NCBI GenBank assembly: GCA_963801035.1
Contig: CAWDDF010000003.1
Coordinates: 682,001-746,000, forward strand
Origin: JACCZX01 sp963801035
Lineage (GTDB): Bacteria; Pseudomonadota; Gammaproteobacteria; Burkholderiales; Burkholderiaceae_F
Reading direction: 5' to 3'
Length of the DNA: 64,000 nucleotides
Program-made: the position numbers and the translations under genes
The notes under the pieces: generated by a model
Database searches by the model: none
What the model was told of the DNA's origin: nothing
The model's input: only the letters and a program-made list of their open reading frames with translations
Shown: positions 34,522-43,509 of the stretch, piece after piece
How positions within the stretch are numbered: the stretch's first letter is position 1
Layout: every line of letters starts with the position of its first letter

Positions 34522-35217
34522 ATGTCGGAACTCGATCCCCAACCGCTTAAGTTGGTTGAGATGCTGGCCGCCAGCGCATGGTGGACGGGCCTCGATTCGA
34601 ATCAGCGCGCGCGTGTTACGGCAGAAGTCGAGGAGCGGCGCTTTCCGGGCGGCACCGTTGTAATGCGCAGAGGCGAGATCGTCGAAGCGTGGACCGGCGT
34701 CATTGAGGGACTCGTCAAGATGAGCTCGGTCTCGGCGGCGGGAAAAAGTGTGACGTTTACCGGCATTGGCGCCGCCGGCTGGTTCGGCGAAGGCTCACTG
34801 CTCAAAAGCGAGCCGCGCAAGTACGACATCGTTGCGCTACGCGATACGCGAATGGCGTGGATGCCACGCTCGACGTTCGATTGGCTGCTGTCGACCAGCA
34901 TCGCGTTCAACCGCTTCCTGCTGTTGCAGTTGAACGAACGTCTGGGTCAGTTCATCGGACTCGTCGAGTATGAGCGAATGCTCGAACCCGATGCACGCGT
35001 CGCGCGTTGTCTGGCTGAGATGTTCAACCCGCGTCTGTACCCGGGTCACCGCGATTCGCTGGAGATCTCGCAGGAGGAAATAGGCTATCTGTCCGGCGTG
35101 TCGCGGCAGCGCGTTAATCAGGCTTTGCAGGTGCTGGCACGCGCGAAGCTGGTCGAAGTCGAGTACGGAAGCGTCCGCATTCTGGATCTGGCAGCACTCC
35201 GCCGATATGGAAGCTAG
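34522..35217 (+). CDS. Crp/Fnr-family transcription regulator
   Basis: A 231-residue regulator: cyclic-nucleotide-binding-like beta-barrel (about 40-125; GGTVVMRRGEIVEAW, GAAGWFGEGSLL), a long dimer helix, then a winged helix near 160-215 with LEISQEEIGYLSGVSRQRVNQAL as the recognition element. No Fnr-type N-terminal Cys cluster, and the cAMP-contacting residues are not all conserved, so the ligand is probably not cAMP. It is divergent from the ligase-importer operon and is its likely regulator. ATG 34522 or 34513 may be the start; neither has a strong ribosome site. Confidence 0.88.
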   Translation: MSELDPQPLKLVEMLAASAWWTGLDSNQRARVTAEVEERRFPGGTVVMRRGEIVEAWTGVIEGLVKMSSVSAAGKSVTFTGIGAAGWFGEGSLLKSEPRKYDIVALRDTRMAWMPRSTFDWLLSTSIAFNRFLLLQLNERLGQFIGLVEYERMLEPDARVARCLAEMFNPRLYPGHRDSLEISQEEIGYLSGVSRQRVNQALQVLARAKLVEVEYGSVRILDLAALRRYGS

Positions 35218-35394
35218 CGGCGAGGCGCGCGCGATTGATTTCTTCATGCGCGAGTGGGATGCAGCGTGACGCTTTTGTTCCATCAGTTGCTCCCATCTTC
35301 TCAAGGGTCGTAACCCGGAGTTCGCTGCGTGTTCTCAGCGTCTCGCGCATGAAGTGCGCGGCATTGAGCTGCCGCGCAAAGCTGATGATCACGG

Positions 35395-35715
35395 TCAAGC
35401 GCCCGGGTTTTCTTGCTCGAACCTGGCCGATTGAACGGGTGCCTTCCTGCTTGCCGCACGGCTCGCGTCGTTCTGCGCCCATTCAGCCGCTCGCGCCTCG
35501 TTGACGTAGTCAGAAAACTGAAGGTTGGCGATCCCCTCCATGCGCTGAACGTACCGACGCAGTGCATCCGGCCCTTCCTTGGCCTTTTCGCACGCGCTGC
35601 GGTCAAACGTCCACGTCGGCGAGTTGCATTTGAATTCGGCATGTGCCGGTGTCGACAACAGCGCCATCGCCGGAACGAGAAGAAACGCTGAGCCAATTGC
35701 TTTGAATCGATTCAT
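35395..35715 (-). CDS. Exported hypothetical protein
   Basis: A 106-residue protein with a clear signal peptide (FLLVPAMALLSTPAHA, cleavage after AHA at residue 26). The mature part has a CNSPTWTFDRSACEKAKEG segment with two Cys that may pair, and is otherwise helical and charged. No family recognised. It is convergent with the regulator gene; the 177 bases between them hold no gene I can support. Confidence 0.68.
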   Translation of the reverse strand: MNRFKAIGSAFLLVPAMALLSTPAHAEFKCNSPTWTFDRSACEKAKEGPDALRRYVQRMEGIANLQFSDYVNEARAAEWAQNDASRAASRKAPVQSARFEQENPGA

Positions 35716-36026
35716 AGGAACCTCATCGAATGTTGGCGCTTAATCCGCCGCGCCTTTCGCGGAAGCATTCGCGGCATTCGCGAATCTCGATTTGCATTAG
35801 GCCTACCTTCACGCATTGCGCCTAGCTGAAGAGTCGACATGCAGCGCGTGCATAAACGACAGAGATGCCATCAACTGATCGGGGCGAGCCACACGCAGTG
35901 CGCCCGTGGGATCGCCAGTGAAGTGAATTTTCGGCTTTGAAAATAGCGAATCGCCGGTTTCGCGCGAGGTCCCCGTATGTCCCAATGAGAGCTTGAAAAG
36001 CCTTCACAACTCATTCGGAGAACAGC
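35716..36026. other. Intergenic stretch without a supported gene
   Basis: These 311 bases hold the divergent leaders of the exported protein (left) and a small membrane protein (right). A cluster of ATTCGCG repeats, including the palindrome ATTCGCGAAT, lies around 35768-35787 and may be a regulatory site. A 61-codon frame on the minus strand has no ribosome site and unlikely composition. Confidence 0.4.
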
Positions 36027-36269
36027 ATGAAAATTGATCCCACCCTGCAGAAACTCGAAGTTCGCGTTGTGGCGGCCGTGGCCGTTGTGCTGGTCTCCGG
36101 CATCGCCTTCTTCCTGGCCGAGCCGTTTTCCGCGACCGATTACGGATCGTCGGAAGTGGCTACGACCACGACGGAGTCGTCAACAGACTCGTCGACACCG
36201 CAAGAAACGCAGCCTGCACTGCTTGAACCCGCATTGCGCAGCCTCGACGGTGTTGCATATCACGGCTAG
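36027..36269 (+). CDS. Small single-span membrane protein with Ser/Thr-rich tail
   Basis: An 80-residue protein: charged N-terminus, one hydrophobic span (VVAAVAVVLVSGIAFFLAEPF, about 13-33), then a low-complexity Ser/Thr/Glu stretch and a short C-terminus. GGAGA lies 8 bases before ATG 36027. No family recognised. The Ser/Thr tail would lie in the periplasm if the N-terminus is cytoplasmic. Confidence 0.6.
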   Translation: MKIDPTLQKLEVRVVAAVAVVLVSGIAFFLAEPFSATDYGSSEVATTTTESSTDSSTPQETQPALLEPALRSLDGVAYHG

Positions 36270-36323
36270 GCAAAGACAGTGCGAACGGAGAAGTAAATAC
36301 CATTGGCGCCGGGCTCGTCAGAC

Positions 36324-36455
36324 ATGCGCGATCAGCGCCAAACCCTTCCTCAGAATTCGCGGCGGCGTATTCAGAGAGTCGGGATCGCAGCGACCAGCGT
36401 CGCGGCGACGATCTGGTTGATCGGAGTCGCTTGGGCTTGGCAGGTCATCGGCTAA
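36324..36455 (+). CDS. Possible 43-residue single-span membrane peptide
   Basis: A short frame from ATG 36324: basic N-terminus (NSRRRIQRVG) followed by one hydrophobic span with several Trp (TIWLIGVAWAWQVIG). Positive-inside composition is right for a real membrane peptide and it lies in tandem with the previous small gene, 54 bases apart. The ribosome site is weak, so this is tentative. Confidence 0.4.
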   Translation: MRDQRQTLPQNSRRRIQRVGIAATSVAATIWLIGVAWAWQVIG

Positions 36456-36564
36456 CGCAAGAGTTGCGATGTCGAACGCCTGCTTGTGGAAGTGACTACC
36501 CGGTATCTGGCGCCGCCGACGATGATGAGCGCCAACGTTACGGCTGGAAACGCGCGTCGCTTCG

Positions 36565-38922
36565 CTAGCGCACGCGTGCCAATGTCGCTACCGTAGCTTG
36601 CCGAGTATCTGCACGACGCCCAAAAACACGAATCGTCGCGCGGCGCTCCGAGACAGAACTCGCGTACCACGAGGGATGAATAGGAGCGATCCGCGCAGCG
36701 CGGTGCATCTGGTCGAGAGCTGCTCCATCATGCAACAAAGCGACGCGCTCCAAAACACTTAGCGCTTCCGGGCCAAAATGAATTGCACGGTCGACGCGTT
36801 GCGCGCGCTCAGAAGCAGCCAGCGCCGATCGTGACCGATGCGCTGCGCTCCGAACCACCGCGTGAACCTCAGGATCGATTACCGCATCGGCGAAACGCGG
36901 CAGCGCTCTGGCGTTGCGTGCGTATTGCGCGGTGGCGATGACTTCCCGCGGTGGGCAAATCTCGTCGGGCGTCATGAATAGCCCCGCCTTGCGCATCAAC
37001 AGGCCGAACCGTGCCGAGCTGGTCAGAACTGAAATGGGTATCGACAACAGCAGGCCTGCGGCGACCAGCGCGATCCAGGGCAACACGTCGGGCGCTTTCC
37101 ATGCGACCACCCCCACCCACGCCAGCCCGATCAGCGTTTGCAGCCAGTGCCGCCGTAGCGCTTGCGCGATAGACGTCGACTTGTCGGCACGCGCTGGCGA
37201 CTTCCATTGAATTGCCCAGCCCAGCAAAGCCGCAGCAACGAATTGTGTGTGAAACAGCATGCGCACCGGCGCGAGCAACGCGCTCATCAGCATTTCGCCG
37301 AGCACACTGAGCGCGAGGCGAAACGTGCCACCAAACGACGATGCGTTGCGCGTCGCAGCCAGCATTGCCGCCAAAATTTTTGGAACGAAAAGCACGGCCG
37401 CTACAGCAGCCAATAGCGCCCACGCATGCTCGGGCCGCCACGACGGCCACAGCGGAAACAGTTGGTGAGGCATCACGAAATACTGGGGCTCCGCATTGGT
37501 ATGCGCCAGCAACAGCCACGTTGACAGCGTGAGAAACCCGAGCCACAGCGGTGCCGACAAGTATGCAAGCGCACCGGTCAGAAAGACCCAACGATGGACC
37601 GGGTGCATACCGCGCGCGAACATCAACCGCGCATTCATCAGATTGCCGTGGCACCAGCGACGATCGCGCTTGACCTCATCAATCAAATTGGGCGGCGTCT
37701 CTTCGAAGCTGCCGTCAAGGTCATAAGCGATCCACACGCCATAACCGGCGCGCCGCATCAGTGCCGCCTCGACAAAGTCGTGCGAAAGAATTTCTCCGGC
37801 CAGTGAGCCGCGGCCAGGCAACGGCGCCAGGACGCAATGTTTGATGAACGGCTCGAGGCGGATGATTGCGTTATGGCCCCAGTAGTGGGATTCACCGAGC
37901 TGCCAGTAATGCAGCCCCGCCGTGAACACCGGGCCATAGACCTGATTGGAAAACTGTTGGATGCGCGCGTGCAGCGTATCGCGGCCCACGGCTCTTGGTG
38001 CGGTCTGGATAATTCCCGCGTCCGGTCTCGCTTCCATCAAGCGCACCAGCGTCGTCAGGCATTGTCCCGTCATCACACTGTCGGCATCGAGCACGACCAT
38101 GTAGCGATACTTTGCGCCCCAGCGCCGGCAAAAGTCGTCGATATTGCCGCTCTTGCGCTTCACTCGGCGTCGGCGATGTCGGTAAAAGAGCCGCGACTCG
38201 GCACCGAGCTGTTCACGTAACGCGTTCCATGCATCCAGCTCGGCGACACACGCGTCGGGGTTTCCGGTATCGGACAGCACGAAGAAATCGAAATGTTCGA
38301 GCGCACCGGCGCGCATCACCGATTCATACGTGGCGCGCAGCCCGGCGAAGACACGGCGCACATCCTCGTTGCAGATAGGCATCACGATCGCCGTGCGTGC
38401 CTCCCTCGGTATGGCATCGGCCTTGGCCGAGCGTGAAATCAACTGCCGGTCGCCTCCGATTGCCAGCACGAAAAAACCCATCATCGCCGTCCAGAACCCG
38501 GCGGCGAGCCAGGCGGTCAGTAAACCAAACACGATCAGCAACGCGGTCTCGCCCCACGCGATCGCAAGGTCAACTGTCTCGTTTGCCGTCACGACGTGTG
38601 GCAACAGCCCGTTCAGCACATACGTCGCATAAAGGGCGGGCAACAGCGACAACGTGAGCAATACAAAGCGACGTCGACGTCCCGCACCATGAGCTGGCCC
38701 CTCGATGTCCGGAAGCCGCGGATCGAGGCCGAACAATCGACGCAGCATCCACGACACAGGCCCAACACGCCCCCATGGCCGCGGCGCCATTGGCGTGCGC
38801 ACTAACGCGGGCACCGCGGGCGGCAACGACGACACTGCCGCCGTTGCCTCGGCAGGTCGGTCGCGCTCGGCAGGCGCCGCGCAGGCGCCGGCTATTGCGT
38901 CAACGGAACGATGTAGTTCCAT
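36565..38922 (-). CDS. opgH: Osmoregulated periplasmic glucan glucosyltransferase OpgH
   Basis: A 785-residue inner-membrane GT2 glycosyltransferase that polymerises and exports beta-1,2-glucan. About eight hydrophobic spans; the catalytic domain has MPICNEDVRRVFAGL, VLDADSVMTG (DxD) and the acceptor/processivity region RDRRWCHGNLMNARL. Length is slightly below the ~850 of E. coli MdoH, mainly at the ends. The start ATG 38922 lies inside the 3' end of opgG (31-base overlap), so translation is coupled. Osmotic control is known for the family but no site is visible. Confidence 0.95.
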   Translation of the reverse strand: MELHRSVDAIAGACAAPAERDRPAEATAAVSSLPPAVPALVRTPMAPRPWGRVGPVSWMLRRLFGLDPRLPDIEGPAHGAGRRRRFVLLTLSLLPALYATYVLNGLLPHVVTANETVDLAIAWGETALLIVFGLLTAWLAAGFWTAMMGFFVLAIGGDRQLISRSAKADAIPREARTAIVMPICNEDVRRVFAGLRATYESVMRAGALEHFDFFVLSDTGNPDACVAELDAWNALREQLGAESRLFYRHRRRRVKRKSGNIDDFCRRWGAKYRYMVVLDADSVMTGQCLTTLVRLMEARPDAGIIQTAPRAVGRDTLHARIQQFSNQVYGPVFTAGLHYWQLGESHYWGHNAIIRLEPFIKHCVLAPLPGRGSLAGEILSHDFVEAALMRRAGYGVWIAYDLDGSFEETPPNLIDEVKRDRRWCHGNLMNARLMFARGMHPVHRWVFLTGALAYLSAPLWLGFLTLSTWLLLAHTNAEPQYFVMPHQLFPLWPSWRPEHAWALLAAVAAVLFVPKILAAMLAATRNASSFGGTFRLALSVLGEMLMSALLAPVRMLFHTQFVAAALLGWAIQWKSPARADKSTSIAQALRRHWLQTLIGLAWVGVVAWKAPDVLPWIALVAAGLLLSIPISVLTSSARFGLLMRKAGLFMTPDEICPPREVIATAQYARNARALPRFADAVIDPEVHAVVRSAAHRSRSALAASERAQRVDRAIHFGPEALSVLERVALLHDGAALDQMHRAARIAPIHPSWYASSVSERRATIRVFGRRADTRQATVATLARVR

Positions 38923-40448
38923 GTTTCGCCCATGACTTCCTTGCCGTTACGCAAAAGCGCACGCACTTCAATCGGTTTTTCCTTATCCTGGGTTCGCATT
39001 TGAAGCACCATGCGCCAGCCGCCGGTGGCATCGTTGCGATGAATGACGAGATCGGTGCTTTGACCGTTGCCGATCGTAACGTCTGCTTGCAGCGGCGCGT
39101 TGACCGGCAGCTTGCGCAAGGCCGGCCCGTCGAAATCAACGGTGAATTGCAGGCTGTCAGTGCCTGCAGCATTATTGCCGGGTGGATTGTTAGCGGGTGC
39201 GTTCGAGAACCCATGGCCGCGGCGTGTCTGGACTACCCACCCGTTCGGTGGCCGACGATCCGTGTTTTTGAGCCAGAACATGCGGTACGAGAAATCAATT
39301 GGCGTGCCCGGCGGTGGGACCGTATTTGGCACCCAGTACGCGACGATGTTGTCGTTCGCTTCGTTCGGCGTTGGAATCTGCACCAGTTCCACGCGGCCAG
39401 CGCCCCACTTTGAAGCGGGCTCGATCCAGATACTCGGACGCAACTCGTAGCGCGCTTCGAGGTCTTCGTAGCTACTGAAATTTCGATCCCGCTGCATGAG
39501 TCCAAAGCCACGCGGATCGGTCAGCGCAAACGAAGTCACCAGTAGTCGACGCGGATTGACCAGCGGACGCCAGATCCACTCGCCACTCGCGGTCTGAATC
39601 GCAAGGCCATCGGAGTCGTGCACCTCCGGGCGAAAATCTTCGGACGGCGCACGCTGGTTCTCGCCAAAAAAATACATTGACGTCAACGGTGCTAGGGCGA
39701 GCTTCGCCACCGGCTCACGCAAATAGAGTCGCGCCTGGACTTCGGTCACCGTCTCTTCTCCGGGCCGGATCGTGAAGCGATACGCGCCGGTGGCGCGCCG
39801 CGAATCGAGCAATGCGTAAAGGACCAGCTGACGCGAACCACTCGCAGGCCGCTCGATCCAGAATTGCTCGAAGCGCGGAAACTCCTCGCCGCTACGCTCC
39901 GCCGTGTCGATCGCGAGACCACGCGCGGAAGCGCCGTAGCGCTGGCCCTGGCCCAAGGCACGGAAATAGCTCGCGCCTAGAAAGGAAACGAGCTCATCCT
40001 TATACCCGGGCGCACTGGGCACAACGTTCAGCGGAAAGTGAATACGAAACCCCGCAAAGCCCAGTTTGCCGAGCTGCGACCGGTCGATCTTGTTCTTGCC
40101 GTAGTTAAAGGCAGCCGGGTCGAATGTGATCTCGCTCACTTCCTTGCCGACTACCTCGTAAATTCGAATCGGCTGGTCAAAGATGCCCCCCAGATGAAAG
40201 AACTGGACCTCGAACGGGAGCTTTTGCGCGCGCCACAGCGACTGTGCTGGGTCAAAGCGAATGTCGCGGGTCTGGTCGTACCGCAGGTCCTTGAGTTGCT
40301 TCGGCAACACAAACGCCTGCCTCGTGTACGGCCGATTCGCCAACTCGCGAGCGCGGCGGTCGACATCCGCAAAACCAAAGGCGTGCGCAGCCGGCGCCGT
40401 CGCAGCGAACAGGAATGCAATAGCTGCAAGCCAGAAAGGCCGGTTCAT
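38892..40448 (-). CDS. opgG: Periplasmic glucan biosynthesis protein OpgG
   Basis: A 518-residue periplasmic protein that branches or processes the glucan made by OpgH. The signal peptide is clear (FWLAAIAFLFAATAPAAHA, cleavage about residue 23). MdoG family segments include FGFADVDRRARELA, FQLFHLGG-like VQFFHLGGIFDQ, GASYFRALGQGQRYGASARG and the Ig-like C-terminal domain. First gene of opgGH; 90 bases separate it from the divergent aldo/keto reductase. Confidence 0.95.
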   Translation of the reverse strand: MNRPFWLAAIAFLFAATAPAAHAFGFADVDRRARELANRPYTRQAFVLPKQLKDLRYDQTRDIRFDPAQSLWRAQKLPFEVQFFHLGGIFDQPIRIYEVVGKEVSEITFDPAAFNYGKNKIDRSQLGKLGFAGFRIHFPLNVVPSAPGYKDELVSFLGASYFRALGQGQRYGASARGLAIDTAERSGEEFPRFEQFWIERPASGSRQLVLYALLDSRRATGAYRFTIRPGEETVTEVQARLYLREPVAKLALAPLTSMYFFGENQRAPSEDFRPEVHDSDGLAIQTASGEWIWRPLVNPRRLLVTSFALTDPRGFGLMQRDRNFSSYEDLEARYELRPSIWIEPASKWGAGRVELVQIPTPNEANDNIVAYWVPNTVPPPGTPIDFSYRMFWLKNTDRRPPNGWVVQTRRGHGFSNAPANNPPGNNAAGTDSLQFTVDFDGPALRKLPVNAPLQADVTIGNGQSTDLVIHRNDATGGWRMVLQMRTQDKEKPIEVRALLRNGKEVMGETWNYIVPLTQ

Positions 40449-40538
40449 TGGAATAATTGCACGCCGAGTGGCGCGGCGATACCGTAAAGCAAGGTCGATG
40501 CCTAGGTGGGCTTTGCGAGGCGGTTTTAAAGGCTAACG

Positions 40539-41393
40539 ATGCGATTCGTTCGATTGACCGACGGAGAGAAAGTGCCCGCGCTGGGCCTTGGCACTTGGCG
40601 CATGGGCGAATCCACGCGCTCGCGCGCCAAGGAGATCGCCGCGGTCAACACCGCGCTCGAGATCGGCTACCGACTGATCGACACCGCGGAAATGTACGGC
40701 GACGGCGGCGCCGAGGAAGTTGTCGGGGCGGCCCTCCATGATCACGTTCGAGCGAACAACATTGCGCGCGAAGAGCTGACGATCGTTTCGAAAGTGCTAC
40801 CTAGCAATGCCAGCCATGCAGGCGTGCTGCGGGCCTGCGAGCGAAGTCTGAAGCGTTTGAAGCTTGACTTGATCGACATTTATCTGCTGCATTGGCGAGG
40901 CTCGGTTCCCCTTAAAGACACGGTCGCGGCGTTCGAGCAGTTACGAGCTGAAGGCCGCATCCGTCACTGGGGCGTCAGCAACTTCGATACAGCTGATATG
41001 CAGCAGCTGTGGAAGCTTCCGTTCGGGTCGCATTGCGTCACCAACCAGATTTACTACTCGGCAAGCGAACGCGGTGCGGAATTCGATCTGCTGCCGTGGC
41101 AGCGAGAAAATGGGGTGGTGACGATGGCGTACTCGCCGATCGATCAGGGCGCGCTGGCACGTGACACGACGTTTGCTGGCATCGCCCAGCGCCGGGGTGT
41201 CAGCGCATCGACCGCCGCGCTTGCCTGGGTGCTCCGGCATCGGGACGTGATCGCTATTCCGATGTCTGTCAGTGAGCCACATCTTCGCGAAAACTTCGCC
41301 GCAGCCGATATCGAGCTGACCTCAGAAGAACTGGCGCAGATCGACGCCGCGTTTCCGCCACCGAGGCGCAAGCGCCCGCTGGCGACGACCTAG
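40539..41393 (+). CDS. Aldo/keto reductase
   Basis: A 284-residue cytosolic NADPH-dependent TIM-barrel reductase. The catalytic tetrad is visible: Asp and Tyr in IDTAEMYGDGGAE, Lys in IVSKVLP, His in YLLHWRG; the GVSNFD motif and C-terminal PMSVSEPHLRENFAA coenzyme-binding segment follow. It resembles the DkgA/YeaE-type group that reduces methylglyoxal and sugar aldehydes. It stands alone, divergent from opgG and convergent with a Bug receptor gene, whose stop is adjacent. Confidence 0.92.
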   Translation: MRFVRLTDGEKVPALGLGTWRMGESTRSRAKEIAAVNTALEIGYRLIDTAEMYGDGGAEEVVGAALHDHVRANNIAREELTIVSKVLPSNASHAGVLRACERSLKRLKLDLIDIYLLHWRGSVPLKDTVAAFEQLRAEGRIRHWGVSNFDTADMQQLWKLPFGSHCVTNQIYYSASERGAEFDLLPWQRENGVVTMAYSPIDQGALARDTTFAGIAQRRGVSASTAALAWVLRHRDVIAIPMSVSEPHLRENFAAADIELTSEELAQIDAAFPPPRRKRPLATT

Positions 41394-42387
41394 TCAATCC
41401 AGCGTCAGATTGCGCTGCTTGATCAGCGCATGCCAGCGCGCTGTTTCGCTCTTGATGTAAGCCGCCATCTGATCGGCAGTACTGGGAAGCGGCTCCAGGC
41501 CAAACTCCTGCAATTTACGAGTGACCTCCGGTGTTGCGATCGCCCGGTTCAGTTCGCTCGCCAGTTTCGCCGTCACATCACGTGGCGTTGCAGCCGGCAC
41601 GCGCCATTCCCTGCCACGCGTACACCTCGGTATCGCGAATGCCTTGTTCTTCTAACGTCGGCACATTGGGAAGTGCGGCAAGTCGCTGGCGGCTCAGCAC
41701 GCCGAGCGGCACCAGCTTGCCCGCGCGAATGTGCGGCAGGCCGACAGCAGTGTCTATCACCATCACCGGCAACTGATTGCCAAGCACATCCTGCACCGCA
41801 GGCGCAGCGCCACGATATGGAATGTGCACGATGAACGCCCCGGTGCGGTCCTTGATCAGCTCCATCGCGAGATGATGCGGACTGCCGGCACCGACCGATG
41901 CGTAGGACAGCTTGCCAGGGTCTTTCTTGGCGGCATCAACGAGATCTCGCATCGTCTTGAAACCCGTCGATGGATTGACAACGACAATCAGCGGAAAGCG
42001 CGCCATCAGCCCGACCGGGGCAAAGTCTTTGGCCGGGTCATACGGCACTTTCTTGTAAAGAGCGGTGTTGAACACGAATGTGCCGTTGTCACCGCTCAAC
42101 AGCGTGTAGCCGTCGGCGGTGCCGCGCGCCACGGCCTCCGCGCCGATCATCGTTGCGGCACCCGGACGATTCTCGATGACAAATGGCTGGCCCAGCTGTT
42201 TTTCCATTTGCGCGCCGACTGTGCGCGCCAGAAAGTCGGACCCACCGCCCGGCGGATACGGCACGATCCAGCGCACAGGTTTCGCTGGATAGGTCTGCGC
42301 GAAGACGACACGCGATGGCGATAGCGTGACCACTGCCGCAGCAGCGAGCAGGCGGCGGCGTGTAGTGCGCGGTGTGCGATCAATCAT
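41394..42387 (-). CDS. Bug-family TTT solute receptor (one frameshift)
   Basis: A periplasmic tripartite-tricarboxylate-transporter receptor of about 330 residues after correction. Signal peptide near residues 10-30, then YPAKPVRWIVPYPPGGGSD, VIENRPGAATMIGAE, VPYDPAKDFAPVGL and HIPYRGAAPAVQDVLG, all classical for Bug proteins. One surplus base near 41601 interrupts the gene; removing it joins YAWQGMA to VPAATPRDVTAKL and the normal end at 41394. ATG 42387 has GGAGG six bases upstream. No TctA/TctB membrane genes are nearby; the ligand, usually a carboxylate, is unknown. Confidence 0.88.
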
Positions 42388-42475
42388 CGTTTCCTCCGAC
42401 GGGCGAACATGAAGAGTATCCCGTAGGCTGCGAACATCCGTCGGCCACCGACGTGGCGCCCGGGTTGCAAGCAAT

Positions 42476-42787
42476 CTACTCGCGATCCGAAACGCCCCGC
42501 ACGTCGGCACCGTGCGCATCCGCTTCCGCTTCACCCGAAACTGTTATGCGCTGGCCATCATCCTTGCGCGGCTGACCGCGTCCGGTGACCTGTTGCAGCT
42601 CATCGATTCGCCGCGACGCTTCCGCCTTCGTCAGGTCATCATCGAACTCCACTTTCGCTTCTTCGGATAACGTTTTCAGATAAGAGCGCTGGGCGCCCGT
42701 CATCGGTTCGTCACCTGTTGTCCAGTCTTCCGGCCGCTTCTCCGTGTTACTTTGATCAGCCATTTGTTGCGTACGCTTGTCGGTCAT
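42476..42787 (-). CDS. DUF3072 protein
   Basis: A 103-residue hydrophilic protein. The family core is GDEPMTGAQRSYLKTLSEEA followed by FDDDLTKAEASRRIDELQ, close to the DUF3072 consensus; the acidic C-terminal tail is variable. ATG 42787 has AAAGGGG about six bases upstream. The family has no known role; small stress-type proteins of this kind are common. It is divergent from the phosphatase gene by 47 bases. Confidence 0.8.
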   Translation of the reverse strand: MTDKRTQQMADQSNTEKRPEDWTTGDEPMTGAQRSYLKTLSEEAKVEFDDDLTKAEASRRIDELQQVTGRGQPRKDDGQRITVSGEAEADAHGADVRGVSDRE

Positions 42788-42834
42788 GGTTACCCCTTTG
42801 TTTGTGTAAGTCGCGCCGGCAACCGCCATACCCG

Positions 42835-43428
42835 ATGCACCTTCGCTCCGTTCAAAAAGCATTGAATGATTGGTGGACTGCGGCGGTCTGCGGCGCACTG
42901 CTTGTGCTGCTACCTTCGGCTGCTCCGGCCACCGAGGCGCTCTGGTCGCAGTTGAAAAAAGGTGGTCAGATCGTGCTGATGCGGCACGCCGTGACGACGC
43001 CGGGCGTCGGTGATCCGCCGGGCTTTCGGCTTGATGATTGCGTCACGCAACGCAATTTGACTGACGCTGGCAGAGAGGAGGCGAAACGGGTCGGCGCTGC
43101 TTTCCGTCTGCGCGGTATCCCCGTCGAACGCGTGCTCACGAGCCCGTGGTGCCGCTGCATCGAAACGGCGAATCTTGCCTTTGGCAAAGCCGAGGTCTCG
43201 ACCGCGCTTGGCAACCTGTTTACTCACCCCGAGAACCGTGATCGGCAGGTGCGGGAGATGCGGGAACTGGTTGACGTACCTCGGGCGGGAAATCGAGTAT
43301 GGGTCTCGCACGGCGCGACGATTGCGGCGCTGACCGGAGTTTCGCTCGCCACCGCCGAAATGTTGATCGTCACGCCGCAGCAGCGCGGCGGATTTGTCGT
43401 TCTCGGGCGTTTGTCGGTGCCTCAGTAG
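42835..43428 (+). CDS. Exported histidine phosphatase family protein
   Basis: A 197-residue protein with a signal peptide (AVCGALLVLLPSAAPATEA) and a histidine-phosphatase fold. The usual RHG motif is RHA here (LMRHAVTTPG), which keeps Arg and the nucleophile His. The second Arg (SPWCRCIETA) and the proton-donor/second His in VSHGATIAAL are present. Expected to be periplasmic; substrate unknown. ATG 42835 gives the best signal peptide. Confidence 0.83.
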   Translation: MHLRSVQKALNDWWTAAVCGALLVLLPSAAPATEALWSQLKKGGQIVLMRHAVTTPGVGDPPGFRLDDCVTQRNLTDAGREEAKRVGAAFRLRGIPVERVLTSPWCRCIETANLAFGKAEVSTALGNLFTHPENRDRQVREMRELVDVPRAGNRVWVSHGATIAALTGVSLATAEMLIVTPQQRGGFVVLGRLSVPQ

Positions 43429-43509
43429 TTCGCGGCTGTCGGGGCAGATGACGGGTAAAATTGCGGCTGTGCAGATTCGCCCCGCTGCGACGTCTCGCAC
43501 TTTTTGCCA

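Noticed and set aside
35822..36007. 61-codon minus-strand frame in the intergenic stretch
   Set aside because: No ribosome site, odd composition, no recognisable feature.
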